DNA from: Clarkia xantiana subsp. parviflora
Lineage: Eukaryota > Streptophyta > Magnoliopsida > Myrtales > Onagraceae
DNA length: 64,000 bases
Reading direction: 5' to 3'
NCBI GenBank assembly: GCA_036873135.1
Contig: JAPTYO010000008.1
Coordinates: 248,001 to 312,000 of the forward strand
The notes under the pieces are model-generated. The model saw nothing but the letters and a program-made list of their open reading frames with translations. It was not told where the DNA came from and made no database searches. A program made the translations under genes and the position numbers. This document shows positions 48,508 to 61,101 of the stretch, piece after piece. The first letter of the stretch is position 1, and each line of letters begins with the position of its first letter.

Positions 48508-49266
48508 TAGGGGTGTCAATGGGGCATGGATTATCCGAACCCCGCGGTGCACCAACCGAAAAATGCCCCGCGGTAGTTGCTACCGTGGATTATGGGGCAA
48601 ATTTGGTAGAAAGAATCGTGGGGCAAGGCAATAGGTGGTAAATGTGATGTTTTGCCCCGAACTTCCGCCCCGGGGTGTATATATAATTTTATAAAACTTC
48701 AGGAGTTATTGTGTAATACTAGAAATATTATGTGGTCATTATATAATAATAGAAGTTTTTTCCATTAACAGCCAAGTAAAAATATAGAGCGTCTTAGAAG
48801 ATGTCGTAACAAAAAATTAATTATAATATCGTTGTGGAGTTTTGTTTTTACATTTCTTTAGTGGTTGATGAAACTTAGTAAACTATTTTGTTATCTAAAA
48901 TAATAAGTTACATGAAATAATAATTTTGATCGGAAAAAAAAAAAAATAATAATTTTGCTCAATTTTTACATGTTTTAGTTTTTATGTTGGATTAGAGACG
49001 TATATACCTATTTGCAACTTTTACAATTTTACTTTGCTTCTTTTATGTAAATTTAAGTAAATATTATTAATACAAATTTAGAAATTGTTTTTAATTAACA
49101 AAGTAGGTGGGGCGGGGCAATGCACCGTGGATATCCCCGCGGGGCATAACTATTAAGTACTTCCGCCCCACGACGGTTTTGGGGCAATTATGGTAGATGA
49201 AATAAGATCGTGGGGTGGGGATGGTATTATCAGAATCTGCCCCGATCTGCCCCATTGACACCCCTA
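48508..49266. mobile_element. 759-bp hAT-type MITE
   Basis: It is flanked by the 8-bp duplication ACTTCATC (48500-48507 and 49267-49274), the hAT size. The inverted ends are TAGGGGTGTCAATGGGGC and its complement. GC-rich subterminal GGGGCA/TGCCCC motifs enclose an AT-rich core. It is non-coding. Confidence 0.93.
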
Positions 49267-49338
49267 ACTTCATCAAACACACTTTTTTTTTGGTAGACAA
49301 GTACAAACTAAAATGACAATCTTGGTACATCCTTTATG

Positions 49339-50018
49339 TGGCATATGTTTGAGAGGTTGTATGTTTTTCGTATTTCCGTTAGTCAACAGTTAGTTTGACC
49401 GATAAATACTTTTATTTTGTTCAATTTAGTCCTCAAATTTATATTTCTAAAATTTAATATTTACGATTTAATCCCTATTGTTTGCTCAAGTTACCGTCAA
49501 AGGCCGCAGACCACCACCCACCACCTCCAAGACCGCCGACCGCCACATAACGGGCCGGCCACCACTGCTTGGGGCCGAAAACCACCCTAATTGGTGGTGG
49601 CCACCTCAACTAGGGCTGTAGCCACTACCACTGGTGGTGGTCGGCCCCGATTGGGGCCGTAGCCACCACCAATTGGTGGTGGCCGGCCCCAATTGAGGTG
49701 GCCACCACCAATTGGGGCCGGCCACCACCAATTGGGGCCGGCCACCACCAATTGGGGTGGTTTTCGGCCCCAAGCGGTGGTGACCGGTGCCGTGGGGTGG
49801 TGGCCGGCCCATTTCGTGACGATCAGCGGCCTTGGAGGTGGTGGGTGGTGGCCGACGGCCTTGGAAGGTGACTTGAGCAAACAGACTAAGTTGTAAATAT
49901 TAAATTTTAGAAATATAAATTTAAGGACTAAACTGAACAAAATAAAAGTATTTAACGGTCAAACTAATTGTTGACTAACAGAAATATCAAAAACATACAA
50001 CCTCTCAAACATATGGCA
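49339..50018. mobile_element. Foldback element with about 230-bp arms and a GC-rich core
   Basis: The arms mirror each other from GGCATATGTTTGAGAGGTTG inward past TACTTTTATTTTGTTCA. The core (49560-49830) is made of CCACCACCAATTGGGGCCGG repeats that can also pair with each other. Open frames rich in Pro/Gly/Trp arise from the repeat and are not genes. A smaller relative is at 63035-63385. Confidence 0.85.
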
Positions 50019-50635
50019 CCAAAAGTCTACAAAATGAAACATATGGCACCAAAAACCTACACATATCAAACATGTGGCACCAAAAGTACATTTAACCCTA
50101 TAATAAATATATACAACTTTTTAAAAATTTCAAGTTTATATTCATCATAGTAGGAATAGGGTTCAAGTTTTCGCTAATTACTTCTCTTAATAGGGTTTAT
50201 TTTTACCATTCCCTCACGCCACGGTACTACTATAAGGATGTCTTAATTAGTAAGTTATATGCATTAAAAAATAAATTTCTACATAGAGAGAAAAAATAGT
50301 ATGTAAAGTTGAATATGGAACCTATAAAGGTAACTTTCTATCTATATGTTAAAATTATATTAGTAATAAAATGTATAAATGTACATATGAAATTATGCAA
50401 AATAAATACATAAATGGTAAATATAATCATTAATAGCTAATTACATTTTTTCGATAAAAGATACGAGTCCACCAGTGGTCACCCCAGTTGTCCCGGTAGG
50501 CAATTGTTGTGGAATCGTGAAAAGAAATGCCGGGTCAAATGAAGTGTGGGTCATTTTCTCAATGAGATTTTAGTGTTTGATAAACATAAAAGATAAAGAA
50601 AGATGTTGATGGGTCTAAGAATCTCAGGTTGCCAT
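50019..50635. other. Intergenic DNA
   Basis: No gene is seen. The first 80 bp continue degenerate GGCACC repeats of the foldback arm. Confidence 0.4.
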
Positions 50636-51427
50636 TGTTGGGATCAAAATAACGTGGCCTTGAACTTCGGGGAATGGACTTCCAAGTATCGCCTCGGATT
50701 TAGCTCTCTCGAACGCTAAGTTTTCCTCTAAGAGGTTATGTGGGGCGAGAACCTGAAAAAGGGGTGGGGATGGCCCATGATTCCACTCCTAAGTTTAAGT
50801 CAGTAATGGATTTGAGAGTAATAATATAAGAACGTATTTAGAACTGACTGAATCCGTAAATGAGTAAAAAACAGTCACTATTTATAGGGACAGATTACCG
50901 ACTTTCTATAAGGCGGCTGCTATGCCCTGATTGGTAGCTGAGGGGCGGTGGTTCCTCTTCTGTGATTGGCTGAGTGAGACGGTGAGCAGTCAGCTGGTGA
51001 CAAGTAGGTCTCCAGCTAAGTGTTTCTTACTGAGGAAGCTTTCTCTAAACAGGTCGCCACCTGTAGTTACCTTTGTAGGGAGGTTTCCTCTAGTGGTAGT
51101 TAAGAACAGGTCGCCGCTTTATGTTTACTTAGTCGGGATGGTTCTTTTTAGCTGGTGACAAGTAGGTTGCCACCTGTCTTTACTTCTAGAGGAAGGTTCC
51201 CTTCGATGAGGTTTAAGCAGGTCGTCACCTGTATTTACCTTTGAAGGAGGGTTTTCTCTGGTGGCAACCAGTCGTACTTTGGGAATTCGACTTCTTCATA
51301 AGTTGTCGTCGACCTTTTATCCTTGCTTCGTTAAGACGAGAGAGAATGGTCAACGATTCTTCTTTCCCTGCCTTTTAAACGTACTCGACTCTTATGCTTA
51401 ATATCGAGTTTTAATCATAACCCAACA
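50636..51427. mobile_element. Probable solo LTR
   Basis: The segment begins TGTTGGGATC and ends AACCCAACA, giving TG...CA ends with a 7-bp inverted match. Flanking 5-mers are GCCAT and ACCAT, a near-perfect duplication. Inside are four or five degenerate repeats of about 65-70 bp around CAGGTCGCCACCTGT. No internal retroelement genes are nearby. Confidence 0.6.
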
Positions 51428-52188
51428 ACCATAATTTGTTAGATTTATGTAATTTTTAGCAAATAATAGTAACAAAAATCTAAAAAATGTAGAAACTTAC
51501 TTTTCTCCCGTTTTCTAGACTTTACATACGTTTCTACTAAAAAAAAAAAGACTATAACTACATTTTAACTCGTTTTTTATGGTAAAAATATATGCTTATA
51601 CGATCCAGCAACGAGTTTTAACAGCGTATGGTAACTAAACTATTCTTTTTTTTCTTTCAATATGTTATATACAATATAAAAGTTGAGGTAGTTAAAAAAT
51701 AATAATATACAGTTAACTAACCATATGTTGTTAAAACTCATTTCTAGATCGTGTGTATATATAATACACTAATAAGGTAAATTTTACATTAAAAAAGCAA
51801 GTTTTTTAAATTAAGTAAAAAACTAAATTAATTGTGAAAATAATCACATACTATTAAACTTATTTTAGAGTTAGTGACTTTTTCAAATTTCGTTAGTTAT
51901 GTTGTTAGGTGATAATGTTTCATTGTTAGTGAGTACGACATACTCTAAGCGTCACTTAAAATTTAAACATCATTTTATTTTTCAGTATAAATAATGGTTT
52001 AATTTAATAATGTTAAAAAAATCCATGGTTATAAATTAGATATTTAATAATTTTTTATATGAAATTTGTAATACATAAGAAATCGAATACATAAAAACTA
52101 ATGAAGGAAGAAAAATATTTACTTTTTTGTTAAAAATATATTTCCTTATGAATTAAACACTTCCGCGGTTGAAAATAAAGAACTATAA
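51428..52188. other. AT-rich intergenic DNA
   Basis: No gene or clear repeat is seen. Confidence 0.4.
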
Positions 52189-52955
52189 GGGGGTGTTTGG
52201 ATGGATGTAATGTGGGATGTAATCTCACATTACGTCCCACATTACATCCACATTACGTTGTTTGGTTTGCCAAATGACGTAATTTACATTGTATTGTAAT
52301 ATACATTGTAATCTGAGATTACGTCCGAACTCTATTCAATGTAATGTGAGATTACACTAAAAAACGGATGTAATGTGAGATTACGTCCAACATTACAGAG
52401 TGTTATTATTTACTAAATATATAAATAATTTCATATTATCTTTATAGTTTATTACGATAATAATATTTTTATTATTATTATTAGTTTTTTATTTATTAGA
52501 TACTTCATAATTCATTATTTTAATAAATAATAATGCACATGTTCGCATAAAATGAGTAAGTCTTTTTCGTTGTATTGTTTTAATGAAAATTATCTTATAA
52601 AATTATATATAATGTTTACATTAATAAAACTTCGTATTGAGTTTAAATATTTAGTCTTTAGATTTTATAAATGACTATAATATTAAACACACACATAATC
52701 CTTAAAAAGTTAGTTGTTGTCAAAATATATGTTCGTTTAAATATTATCATATTAAGATATAGCATAATCTCATATAGATTAATATAATAATAATAAAATC
52801 ACATTACAATGATCATTACAACACATACCAAAAACTGTAATCTAACATTACACTTTACATTACAGCACAACCAAGCATAACCAAACATTGTAATCTCACA
52901 TTACTAGTAATTTCACATTTCAAGTAATCTCACATTACGCCCATCAAAACGCCCC
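52189..52955. mobile_element. 767-bp Tourist-like (PIF/Harbinger) MITE
   Basis: The ends GGGGGTGTTTGGATGG and the complement of CCATCAAAACGCCCC are inverted, and the element is flanked by the 3-bp duplication TAA. Subterminal regions are packed with ATGTGAGATTAC/GTAATCTCACAT motifs. Confidence 0.8.
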
Positions 52956-54029
52956 TAAAGCAAAATAAACTTCAGTCACTTACAAACGCCCCCTAATAGT
53001 TAAAGCAAAATAAACTTCAGTCACTTACAATAGACTGTGCCACTTGTAAAATAGTGGCAATAGTCTTATAAATTAATGCATTTCATTTTCGAACAGGATA
53101 TTAATTTCGAAAGCTAAAAATAACTACAAACTCGAATATCTAAACAACTAGATTACTTACGAATCACAGGAAATAGATATCCACAACTAGAGTCGCCACT
53201 ACTTATTAATTGTGAAATTTCATCAATTATCATTACTTTTTTTTGGCCAACATCAATTATCATTACCACCCACTCAAGTTTATTTTGGATTTAATTTAAG
53301 TGTCATAGAGAAGATGAACTAAATTGTAGATAAGATATATTTATTACTGAACATTAATAAACCCGCGCGGCATACTAATACTAATACGACTCTAACTTAC
53401 GACAAATCTCCTTTTTGACTCCCTCACCAAACTTAAGTACTTAACCTTCTTCCCAATTGCTTCTCTCTCAATCCAATCCGTTTCCCAAGTCCATCGAGCT
53501 GCATCAGCTGTGAATCTAAGGCGCTCCGTCGCTTTCCTCGCCCAGATCGAGTTTCAGGTACTGCTGTTCTATCTTTGCACTTTGAATTATTTTCTATAGT
53601 TGCAGTACAATCCGAACTTGGTTGCATCTGCGTAGTGCTCGAGGTAGAGTTCTTCAACCGTTTTATTCATCTATCTGGAGTTCCACAATCTCTAATTGCA
53701 TCCAAAGCATTTAGGTAGTTGAGTAATTTCACTGATTTTGCTCTGGACGATTCTCGGTGGAGATCTCTGTCAACGAACGCGAAACGGTTTACTTTGTTCA
53801 GCTGTAAGAGTTTGTAGTGGAGTATTATTTGGTCTGTTGAGCTTATAGGAGGTGCCATTGAATCATGTTGAACTAGGTGCGATTAAGCTCCATAGGAGTC
53901 CGAATATGCTTCATGTGATGGAAGCCATAGGGATATAACGTGAATTTGAATTTGGTGCTAAGTGATGGTTAGTGGAGTTTTTTTATGTAGGATCAGGTAT
54001 GGAGATGATCTGAGTTTTGAGGTGAAGAG
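52956..54029 (+). promoter_or_regulatory. Promoter and leader of the CASP-like gene
   Basis: A 27-bp segment (AGCAAAATAAACTTCAGTCA plus 7) is duplicated at about 52960 and 53003. A CT-rich leader lies at 53400-53557, followed by a probable leader intron 53558-53990 (GTTTCAG|GTACTG ... TTATGTAG). Confidence 0.45.
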
Positions 54030-55258
54030 ATGAACATGAGCCATGGTTCAATTCACCCCGTGGAAGATCCTCCTACTACAGAAGGTCAAGGTGCTAATGT
54101 GGGAGTGGCACCGAGGGCAAGGATGAAGGATATACAAGGCATGCCTGCCACAGCTGGTGGGTTGGCCTTACGTCTGTGTCAGTTTCTGTTTGCAGCAGCT
54201 GCACTATGTGTCATGGCCACCACCAGTGATTTTCCTTCTGTGACTGCCTTCAGGTAATAAATCCAAGTTTCATATGGAATTTGAAAAGATTTAGTTTATT
54301 GTATCTACAGATGTGGCTATGTAGAGCACTTCTGCATCCTCATTTTGTGCTCTCGAAGAACATTTGCAAAGTGATGACTGGTTCAACTGATTTTCCTTCT
54401 AGACAGCTGGTTGAAGTTTTAATACTTGTAATACAGTTAAGGATAGAGAGGTTTTAGTAATAAACAATATGGACGGTTACTAATGAATTTTTTTACGGTG
54501 TCTATAAAATTGACTGTTAGTATTTGTTGGGTCAGTCATGGAACGTGCAACTGAAATGCATTTAAAGGCCCAAGTAAGTGGACATTTGCTTTTCTAGTCT
54601 TGAGACCTGGGATATTGTCTTAAACAAACATCTGGCACCCTAATTGTTTTGAAGCTTCGACGAGCATTATTGCATCCACTTTGTTAACTGCAAGTGTGTA
54701 TATCCTCAGAATGAATATCTTGGGTCCATTGCTTTGGTGACCCATACATTTCCGTCTGATACATCTATAGTAAGTGGTGAGACGTGAAGTTTGTACTTCC
54801 CTGCTATTACTTCATTAACTCTGTGAAGGTATTTGGTGTGGTTTTTTTAAGTGTATGTATTGTACATGCCCTGCCCTGATTATGGACTGCACCTTATGAA
54901 GCCTTACGTACCTCTTCGTTCCAAGAGAATTCCTGGGAGAAACTAGTTGGTCGGGGTCTTACCTTGAACTTTAGTCTTTTATTAGTTCATTGCAATTGCT
55001 TTGATGTTAAAATTCGATAGGTATGTTGTGATTTTTGTCTTCTCATAATTTATTTGTTTATACTAAAAGCATAAAACATGCACACGGCATTGAATCCCTT
55101 TTTATATAAGGGCAAGATGCAAGAAAGCACTTGCTATTTGCATCCAGGTATTCATATGTAGAAGGTGCTAAGTAGCATGACCTGAAAGAACCCATTATGA
55201 AGAATTTCACCAATACGTGGATTGAGCTCATGATTTTTATTTTTCTATCTCTCTCCAT

Positions 55259-55303
<45 letters not shown>

Positions 55304-56256
55304 GTATTTATTACCACACTTTTACACAATTCAATTGTTGTATCAGATACCTAGTTGCAGCTGCTGGCTTGCAGAGCATATGGAGCCTTCTTTTGGCGAT
55401 TGTTGACATTTATGCATTACTAGTAAGACGCTCTTTGCAGAATCCTCGGTTGGTAACGGTGTTTACTGTTGGTGATGGGGTAAGACAAAGCATTCTTTTT
55501 AATGAAATTACATGTTACAGTCCAGTCCATTCTTCATCACAACTGAAGTACTTGGGATAGTAATGGTGTCCCAAAGTTATCTGCTGTTGACTGTTTCAAC
55601 TATGCTTGAGATATAAGTACCATCTTCTAGTCAATCTATTTGCTTTTATTATTATTTTTTTTTTTCACAAAAAACAGGAATAACCTTTTCTCAGGCGCTC
55701 ACATATACAAAGGAAAACTGCAAAGCATTGTGATTCAAAAATGATTGAATTACTCTTTTTCCTCTGTTGGTTCATTTATCAATAATGATTTTCTCCAGAG
55801 TCCCATTGATAAAGTAACCTTAGCAAATAACAGAGGCTGGCTCGTAATGTTCTTAGACTTTTAACACGACTAAAGTATATATAGAGCCAAGCAATCTATT
55901 TAGACTATGTGGGATCCAGCACACCCAATATATACTTTGTAGTTTGGACAGATGAGTCTTCCTGTTGTGTTTGATGTTTGTTGCACTACACTTTACAACA
56001 CATTCAGTAGTCTCTATCGCTCAGTAACTGCCATTAATTGAATTTGCAATCTTTTGCACTGCAGATCACTTCCACTCTGACCTTCGCCGCAGCATGTGCA
56101 TCAGCAGGAATCACGGTCCTCATTGACAACGATTTAGACAGCTGCGCGAAGAACCACTGCGCACAGTTTGAAAGTTCCACCGGCATGGCTTTCATCAGCT
56201 GGTTTGTCGCTTTACCGTCTTTCTTGTTCAACTTTTGGTCATTGGCGTCACGGTGA
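54030..56256 (+). CDS. CASPL5A: CASP-like membrane protein, subfamily 5A
   Basis: Three exons (54030-54253, 55347-55479, 56065-56256) join in frame to 182 aa. The MARVEL-type fold has four membrane helices: [39 protein letters not shown], then [18 protein letters not shown] and [17 protein letters not shown]. The N-terminus [15 protein letters not shown] and the [11 protein letters not shown] loop are subfamily-5 marks. The second extracellular loop holds two Cys ([12 protein letters not shown]). Founding CASPs build the Casparian strip scaffold at the plasma membrane; the role of subfamily 5 is poorly known. Both exon junctions fall at conserved places (TTCAG|A, GATGGG|). Confidence 0.95.
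55262..55297. repeat. (TA)n microsatellite in the first intron of the CASP-like gene
   Basis: About 18 TA units just upstream of the second exon. Confidence 0.95.
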
Positions 56257-56694
56257 CATCACACCTTTCTGCTATAAAAAAGCCTCAAATCGTATCTTGT
56301 GTGCATATATTAAGCTTTAGTGCCCGGGTATTTGTTTAGGAGTTAGATGAGACTCTACCTTAAACTGTTTGAAGACTGACTGGGAAAGGAACTTGTTTTG
56401 ATGAGAATGTGGCATATATTGTTTGAAATGTTGGGAGTTTCCCACATTGAATGTCTCTGTCTCTTTCTGCTATGAGAGTAGTAGAGAACTGGTAGTTTGG
56501 GATTTTATATATATAGTATATATAATGGAGTGGCTTCAGTGTTTTGAATTTAACACTAGACAGATGAATAGAATGGATGGACCACCATAACGTGACCCTG
56601 ACTTGACCTAATTAAATGTTCACTCAGAGGGGTGGCTGGGTGTATTAATGATCGTACCCATTATTTATTGTGCTCTTAAATACCTCCTTTGGAG
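56257..56694. other. 3' flank of the CASP-like gene
   Basis: It holds the 3' UTR of the CASP-like gene and a short unique spacer. No other gene is seen. Confidence 0.45.
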
Positions 56695-56754
56695 TTGCAA
56701 CTCCGGGTGAGAGAGACAAACATAATTATGTGTCTGTCTCACCCAGAGTTGCAA
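56695..56754. repeat. 24-bp-arm hairpin between convergent genes
   Basis: The arms TTGCAACTCCGGGTGAGAGA (plus GACA) and its complement pair at 22 of 24 positions around a 12-base AT-rich loop. The left base also forms a 14-bp perfect palindrome GGAGTTGCAACTCC at 56691-56704. Confidence 0.85.
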
Positions 56755-56954
56755 ATTGGAGCCGGTCTCAATCGACTTAATTCATCCGATAAACTGGAAA
56801 ATACGAAGAAAAAAAACTATAGAAGAGAAGAAGACTTAATGCCACCACAGAAAATATAGAGCCACAGCAAAAAAAACACAAACCTAACGACATAAGGACT
56901 GTAACATTGTTCGACAATTCTCTTGTACCCCCTCCAAAAAAAAAAAAGACCATA

Positions 56955-59095
56955 TCAGATCTTGAGTTCATTCAAATCCTGTACTACCACTTCTTCCACA
57001 TTATCTGTGGCTGTCTTCTTCCCGGAATCCTCAACTGCTGAATCAGTTGATCCCGCCACGGTTGATCCTTTGTCGGTAACTACCTTCTGAGCTCCCGGTG
57101 CATCTTCTTTCTTAGCCACTGTAATAGCAGCTTCCTTGATAGAGACAGTCCTCAAGGCTTGAGGCCTGTCTTTATCTTGTTTCATAGGTGGGGCGGGAGC
57201 AGCAAACACTGGGACCGCTTGCCTTACATTGACAGGTGGTGCAGAGAAAACCGGGATAGCGTTCCTGATCGTCACTGGTGGTGCCATTCCACGGATATTG
57301 TGCATCCTAAATGGTCGGATCGGGATATATGGAGCTGCTCCTGGTGCAGGGAACCTGTGAGGTCGAGCTACCCGACTATCAAGAGTCGAGGAGTCAGATG
57401 AAGATGAAGAAGACAGTGGGTGTCGGAGATTCCTGGGACAGATCAAAGGCAGGATCTTTGATGTGGGTCTGGATTGAGGTTGGGGGCTGGTGGGTCTTGG
57501 GCTCTGAGAGGGGAATTTCATCGGGAATGGGATCGAACCGGATGGTGAGTTGGCAAGTGCTGCCTTCTCCTTCGTTCGGTAGTTCAGTAAGGCTCGTGCA
57601 ATGGTTATCTGCTCTACCTCGTCGGTATTCTCGGGTTCAGATGAAGAACTTGCTGATGTCTTTGCCACTGCCAATGACACCAAATTGAATCAAATTCAAT
57701 ATTCCTCTCTATACTTACCAACAAATCTCCAACCCCCTCATAACAATAAAACTCCAGTATGCAATTAAACCTAAAGCAGCAAGTTTCCAATGGGCCATTT
57801 TTTCAAGGATTGGATCATCTCCTTAACTGAGCTTTATAGACATGATCATCAATTTGTTTATAAACTACAGTCTAGTTTTCAAAACTAGTGCAGAGAAGAA
57901 GAGAAGGACATACATTGTTTTAAGGATATCCAGGCGGCCAAAGCAGCATTCTTCTCGGCTTGTTTCTTGTTCTTGGCGGGCTCTCCGGTGAATATGATAC
58001 CTGCTAACTCTACTAGTCCTGTAAAGACAGGGAGATGTCCAAGTCCCGACCGGTATGTTGTGTACTGTGGCAATGGGGCCCCAACTCTCTGTGCAATTTC
58101 CTGTAAGAGGTTCTTGTAGACACCCGTCTCGTCCTAAATCCATGATAATATCAACAATTTAGCTTCCTTTCCCAACTACATAAGCAGCTTTTACCACAAT
58201 CTCATTCTCAAAACCAATCAGTTTTTAGAGACCAACATTCTTGATTTGATCATTGAGCAGTGCAGGTAAAGAACCAAATCGACCTGCAGATGCAGAATCA
58301 TCTGCTCCATTGAGGCATTGGATTCCTGTGCCTCATGATTGGATGAATGAATGCAGAGAAAGCATACTTACGAAGCAATGTGATTCTTGAGACAGACCTC
58401 AAATAGATTGCACTTTGTTGAAACAGTTTTCAAAGATTGTAGCTAAGCAAGAAAATGATTCCAGCAACAGATTTTGGTTAGAAAACTAGGTGGAATCAAG
58501 TTTCAGTGTTTCGTCATACTTTCATCTTCTACCTTGAGACATTTGAGCTCGCAGCTTTCTCTAGCAGAAACACAAGATGACCATAATGGAGACGCAACTG
58601 GAGCTTCCATGATTTATGACAGTTCCAGTAGGCACCGAGTCGGAATCAGAACCCTAATTGGCCTGTGACTCGGTAATTTCAAAATGTAGGGCAAGAAAGC
58701 TCAATTAAGCTAAAATTGGAACCCGGCGCACGTTAGCAAGGCCTGATCGGCCGGAGAAGGATGAACTCCTCGCCGAAGATACATCAATTAGCTACCTGAC
58801 AGAAATTAACACGAGAAAGAGAGAAGAGAGAGAGAGAGAGAAAGCTCACGAGGATACGCGCAGCGAGAGAGTAAGACGGAGATCGAGTGGCAAGGGAGTT
58901 GAGGGCGACCTCGGCGGCGGAGTGCTCAGCCTGACGTAAAGTGGAGCAGTATTGAGGACTCTCGAAGGTCTCGCCGTTGAAGTTGACGGTGGCCTTGAAC
59001 CGCGGCGCGTGGTCCGGACCTTCCCTGATACTCGCGTATGAAGGAAGGTTGAAGCAGCTCCGCTGCGCCAGCTCCTGCAGCTGGTTCTTGTACAT
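56955..59095 (-). CDS. DRB2: Double-stranded RNA-binding protein, DRB2-like
   Basis: Three exons (58850-59095, 57914-58133, 56955-57667) join in frame to 392 aa. Two dsRNA-binding domains lie at the N-terminus: residues 1-70 (MYKNQLQELAQRSCFNLPSY ... AEHSAAEVALNSL) and about 86-155 (VYKNLLQEIAQRVGAPLPQY ... KNKKQAEKNAALAAW). The C-terminal half is Pro/Ser-rich with the PPVTIRNAIPVF / PPVNVRQAVPVF repeat typical of DRB2/3/5. These proteins partner with Dicer-like enzymes and influence small-RNA production and action. The neighbouring CASP-like gene ends about 700 bp away in convergent orientation. Separation of DRB2 from DRB3/5 is a judgment from the overall layout. Confidence 0.93.
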
Positions 59096-59560
59096 TATTC
59101 CTCCTCGCCGTCACCGTCGCCGTCGCTGTCACCGTCTTCCCTTCTGCTCCACTCCAGTGGCCGTTTCTTAGTCGCTTTCTTTCTCCTAGATGCCACAGAT
59201 AGCCGTTTCCTCTGATTCCAGCTAGATCGGGCCGGCGAGATCTCCGACGCGAGGAGGAGAGTGGCGGTAGAGAAGAGGAGTCTGGTTGTGGAGGGATTGT
59301 AGTTCTAGAGAAGGTTGATTAATTGCAGGAAGCAATGATATTTAATGGCAATGGCTGAATATCGGAGTCAACTGAACGTTACTCTTCTTCTTCTTCTCTC
59401 TCTTCTCTGCAACAAATGCATGGATGGATGGACATGTAATCTTTTTCTCCTTTTCCACTAGATTTTATTTTCTCCTTCTCTTATTTTTATATTTTATATT
59501 TATTACTTTCATTTTCCAATTTAATTCATTATTATTAATTAAATAAATAAAATTCTTTAA
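59096..59560 (-). promoter_or_regulatory. Leader and promoter of the DRB2-like gene
   Basis: A GC-rich leader (59100-59300) on the minus strand precedes the ATG and gives way to AT-rich sequence. CT tracts occur at 59385-59410. Confidence 0.45.
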
Positions 59561-59958
59561 GAGCATCACAATGGTTTTACATAAATTATATTCTTTAAAG
59601 TTGCCACGTATACATTTATGTGCACTTTAAGTAATACGTAAATTTAAGACACACGTAAAAAATATTTTCTCTGCAATCGTATTACTTAAACATATTCTTT
59701 AAATATATTTTATTATTAAATTTTCCAATAGCATTAATTATAAAATGAATTAATTTATAATAAAAAATTGGTTACGTAATACATAGTGCATTACGTAAAT
59801 TTAAGGAATGCTTTATGTAAAAACATAAATTTACGTGTGGGTCTCATCTTTAAGGAGTGCTATGTAAAACCATTGTAGATAGTTTTTGTTGCTTTACTTA
59901 AATAAACATGTAGGACCCACGTTTACGTAATCTTTACATAATACCATTGTGGATGCTC
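59561..59958. mobile_element. 398-bp Tourist-like MITE, copy 1
   Basis: The inverted ends GAGCATCACAATGG and CCATTGTGGATGCTC are flanked by the TAA duplication (59558-59560 and 59959-59961). Confidence 0.85.
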
Positions 59959-60693
59959 TAATGGCACTAACATTTGTGTTTAGACTTTAGAATTTAGATT
60001 GTCATTTATTTATCGTATTCATAATATTAATTAACAAGCAAAAATTACATCTTTATATGTTACTCTTTGGGATTAAACAAAAACCATGAAAAGTAGTCGG
60101 AGAGGACATCAAGGAAAAAGAATTCAAGCTTCTAGAAAGTTATATTTGTATGAGTAAATACTAAATAGTAATAATAAATAAACAAAAAAATGAAAATGTA
60201 AGAGTAAATAGATGTGGACAGACTGCTTTATTTATAATTAAATTTATAGTTATTAAAACAAATATATCGATGTTATTCAAATCTGATTAAGCTACTCTAA
60301 TTTGAATACTAATTAATTATATCGTAATTTAACCGCCGTAAATTTAATTGTATATACACTTAAGTGTATTTTTTAAAGCTTATTATATTCTATAATAATA
60401 ATAATACAGATAAATGAAATGTAATGTTTGTTTTAACATTTACTTAAATAATAAATTAGTGATTGAAATGGAAAACAGCTCTCTATCTCTAGAATCTAGA
60501 TACATGGAAAGTGCAACTAAAGTCTACATGTGACGTTGGTTAGTTGTATAACGGATCCAAAAGAGATGCTCCTACCTATGTATAATAACAGATCCACTTC
60601 TCCCCACATACATTTCCTATTCTTTTATTTTTCACATCTATTTTTCAAAATAATAAACCACAAAATGATTAAAAAAAAAAAAATTTGGCTGTA
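59959..60693. other. AT-rich intergenic DNA
   Basis: No gene is seen. Confidence 0.4.
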
Positions 60694-61101
60694 GAGCATC
60701 TAGAATGGTATTACATAGTATTACTTAAATTAAATATGAGTTTAACGTATTTTTTATGTAAAATGAATAAAAACGTACTACAAACATAACATTCCTTAAA
60801 AGTGGGATCCACATATTTTTACGTAACATATTAAGGAATGCACTATGTATTATGTAACCAATTTTAATTATAAGTTAATTCATTTTATAATTAATGTTAA
60901 TATCTTATTGGTGGTTGTTGGAAAATTTATAATAAAATATATTTAAGGAATATATTTAAATAATACAATTGCATAGCAAATATTGTTTACGTGTATCTTA
61001 ACTTTATATATTACTAAAGACTACATAAATATCTACGTGGCAACTTTACAGAATACATTTTATTACATAATACAATTTAAGTAAAACCATTATGGATGCT
61101 C
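60694..61101. mobile_element. 408-bp Tourist-like MITE, copy 2 (inverted)
   Basis: The ends are GAGCATCTAGAATGG and CCATTATGGATGCTC. It is related to copy 1 in reverse orientation (ACGTGGCAACTTTA here, TAAAGTTGCCACGT there). The flanks GTA/TTA give an imperfect duplication. Confidence 0.8.

Noticed and set aside
49587..49940. Pro/Gly/Trp-rich open frames on both strands
   Set aside because: They arise from short GC-rich repeats in the foldback core.
57159..57688. Plus-strand ORFs over the DRB2-like last exon
   Set aside because: Antisense shadows of the DRB2-like coding frame.
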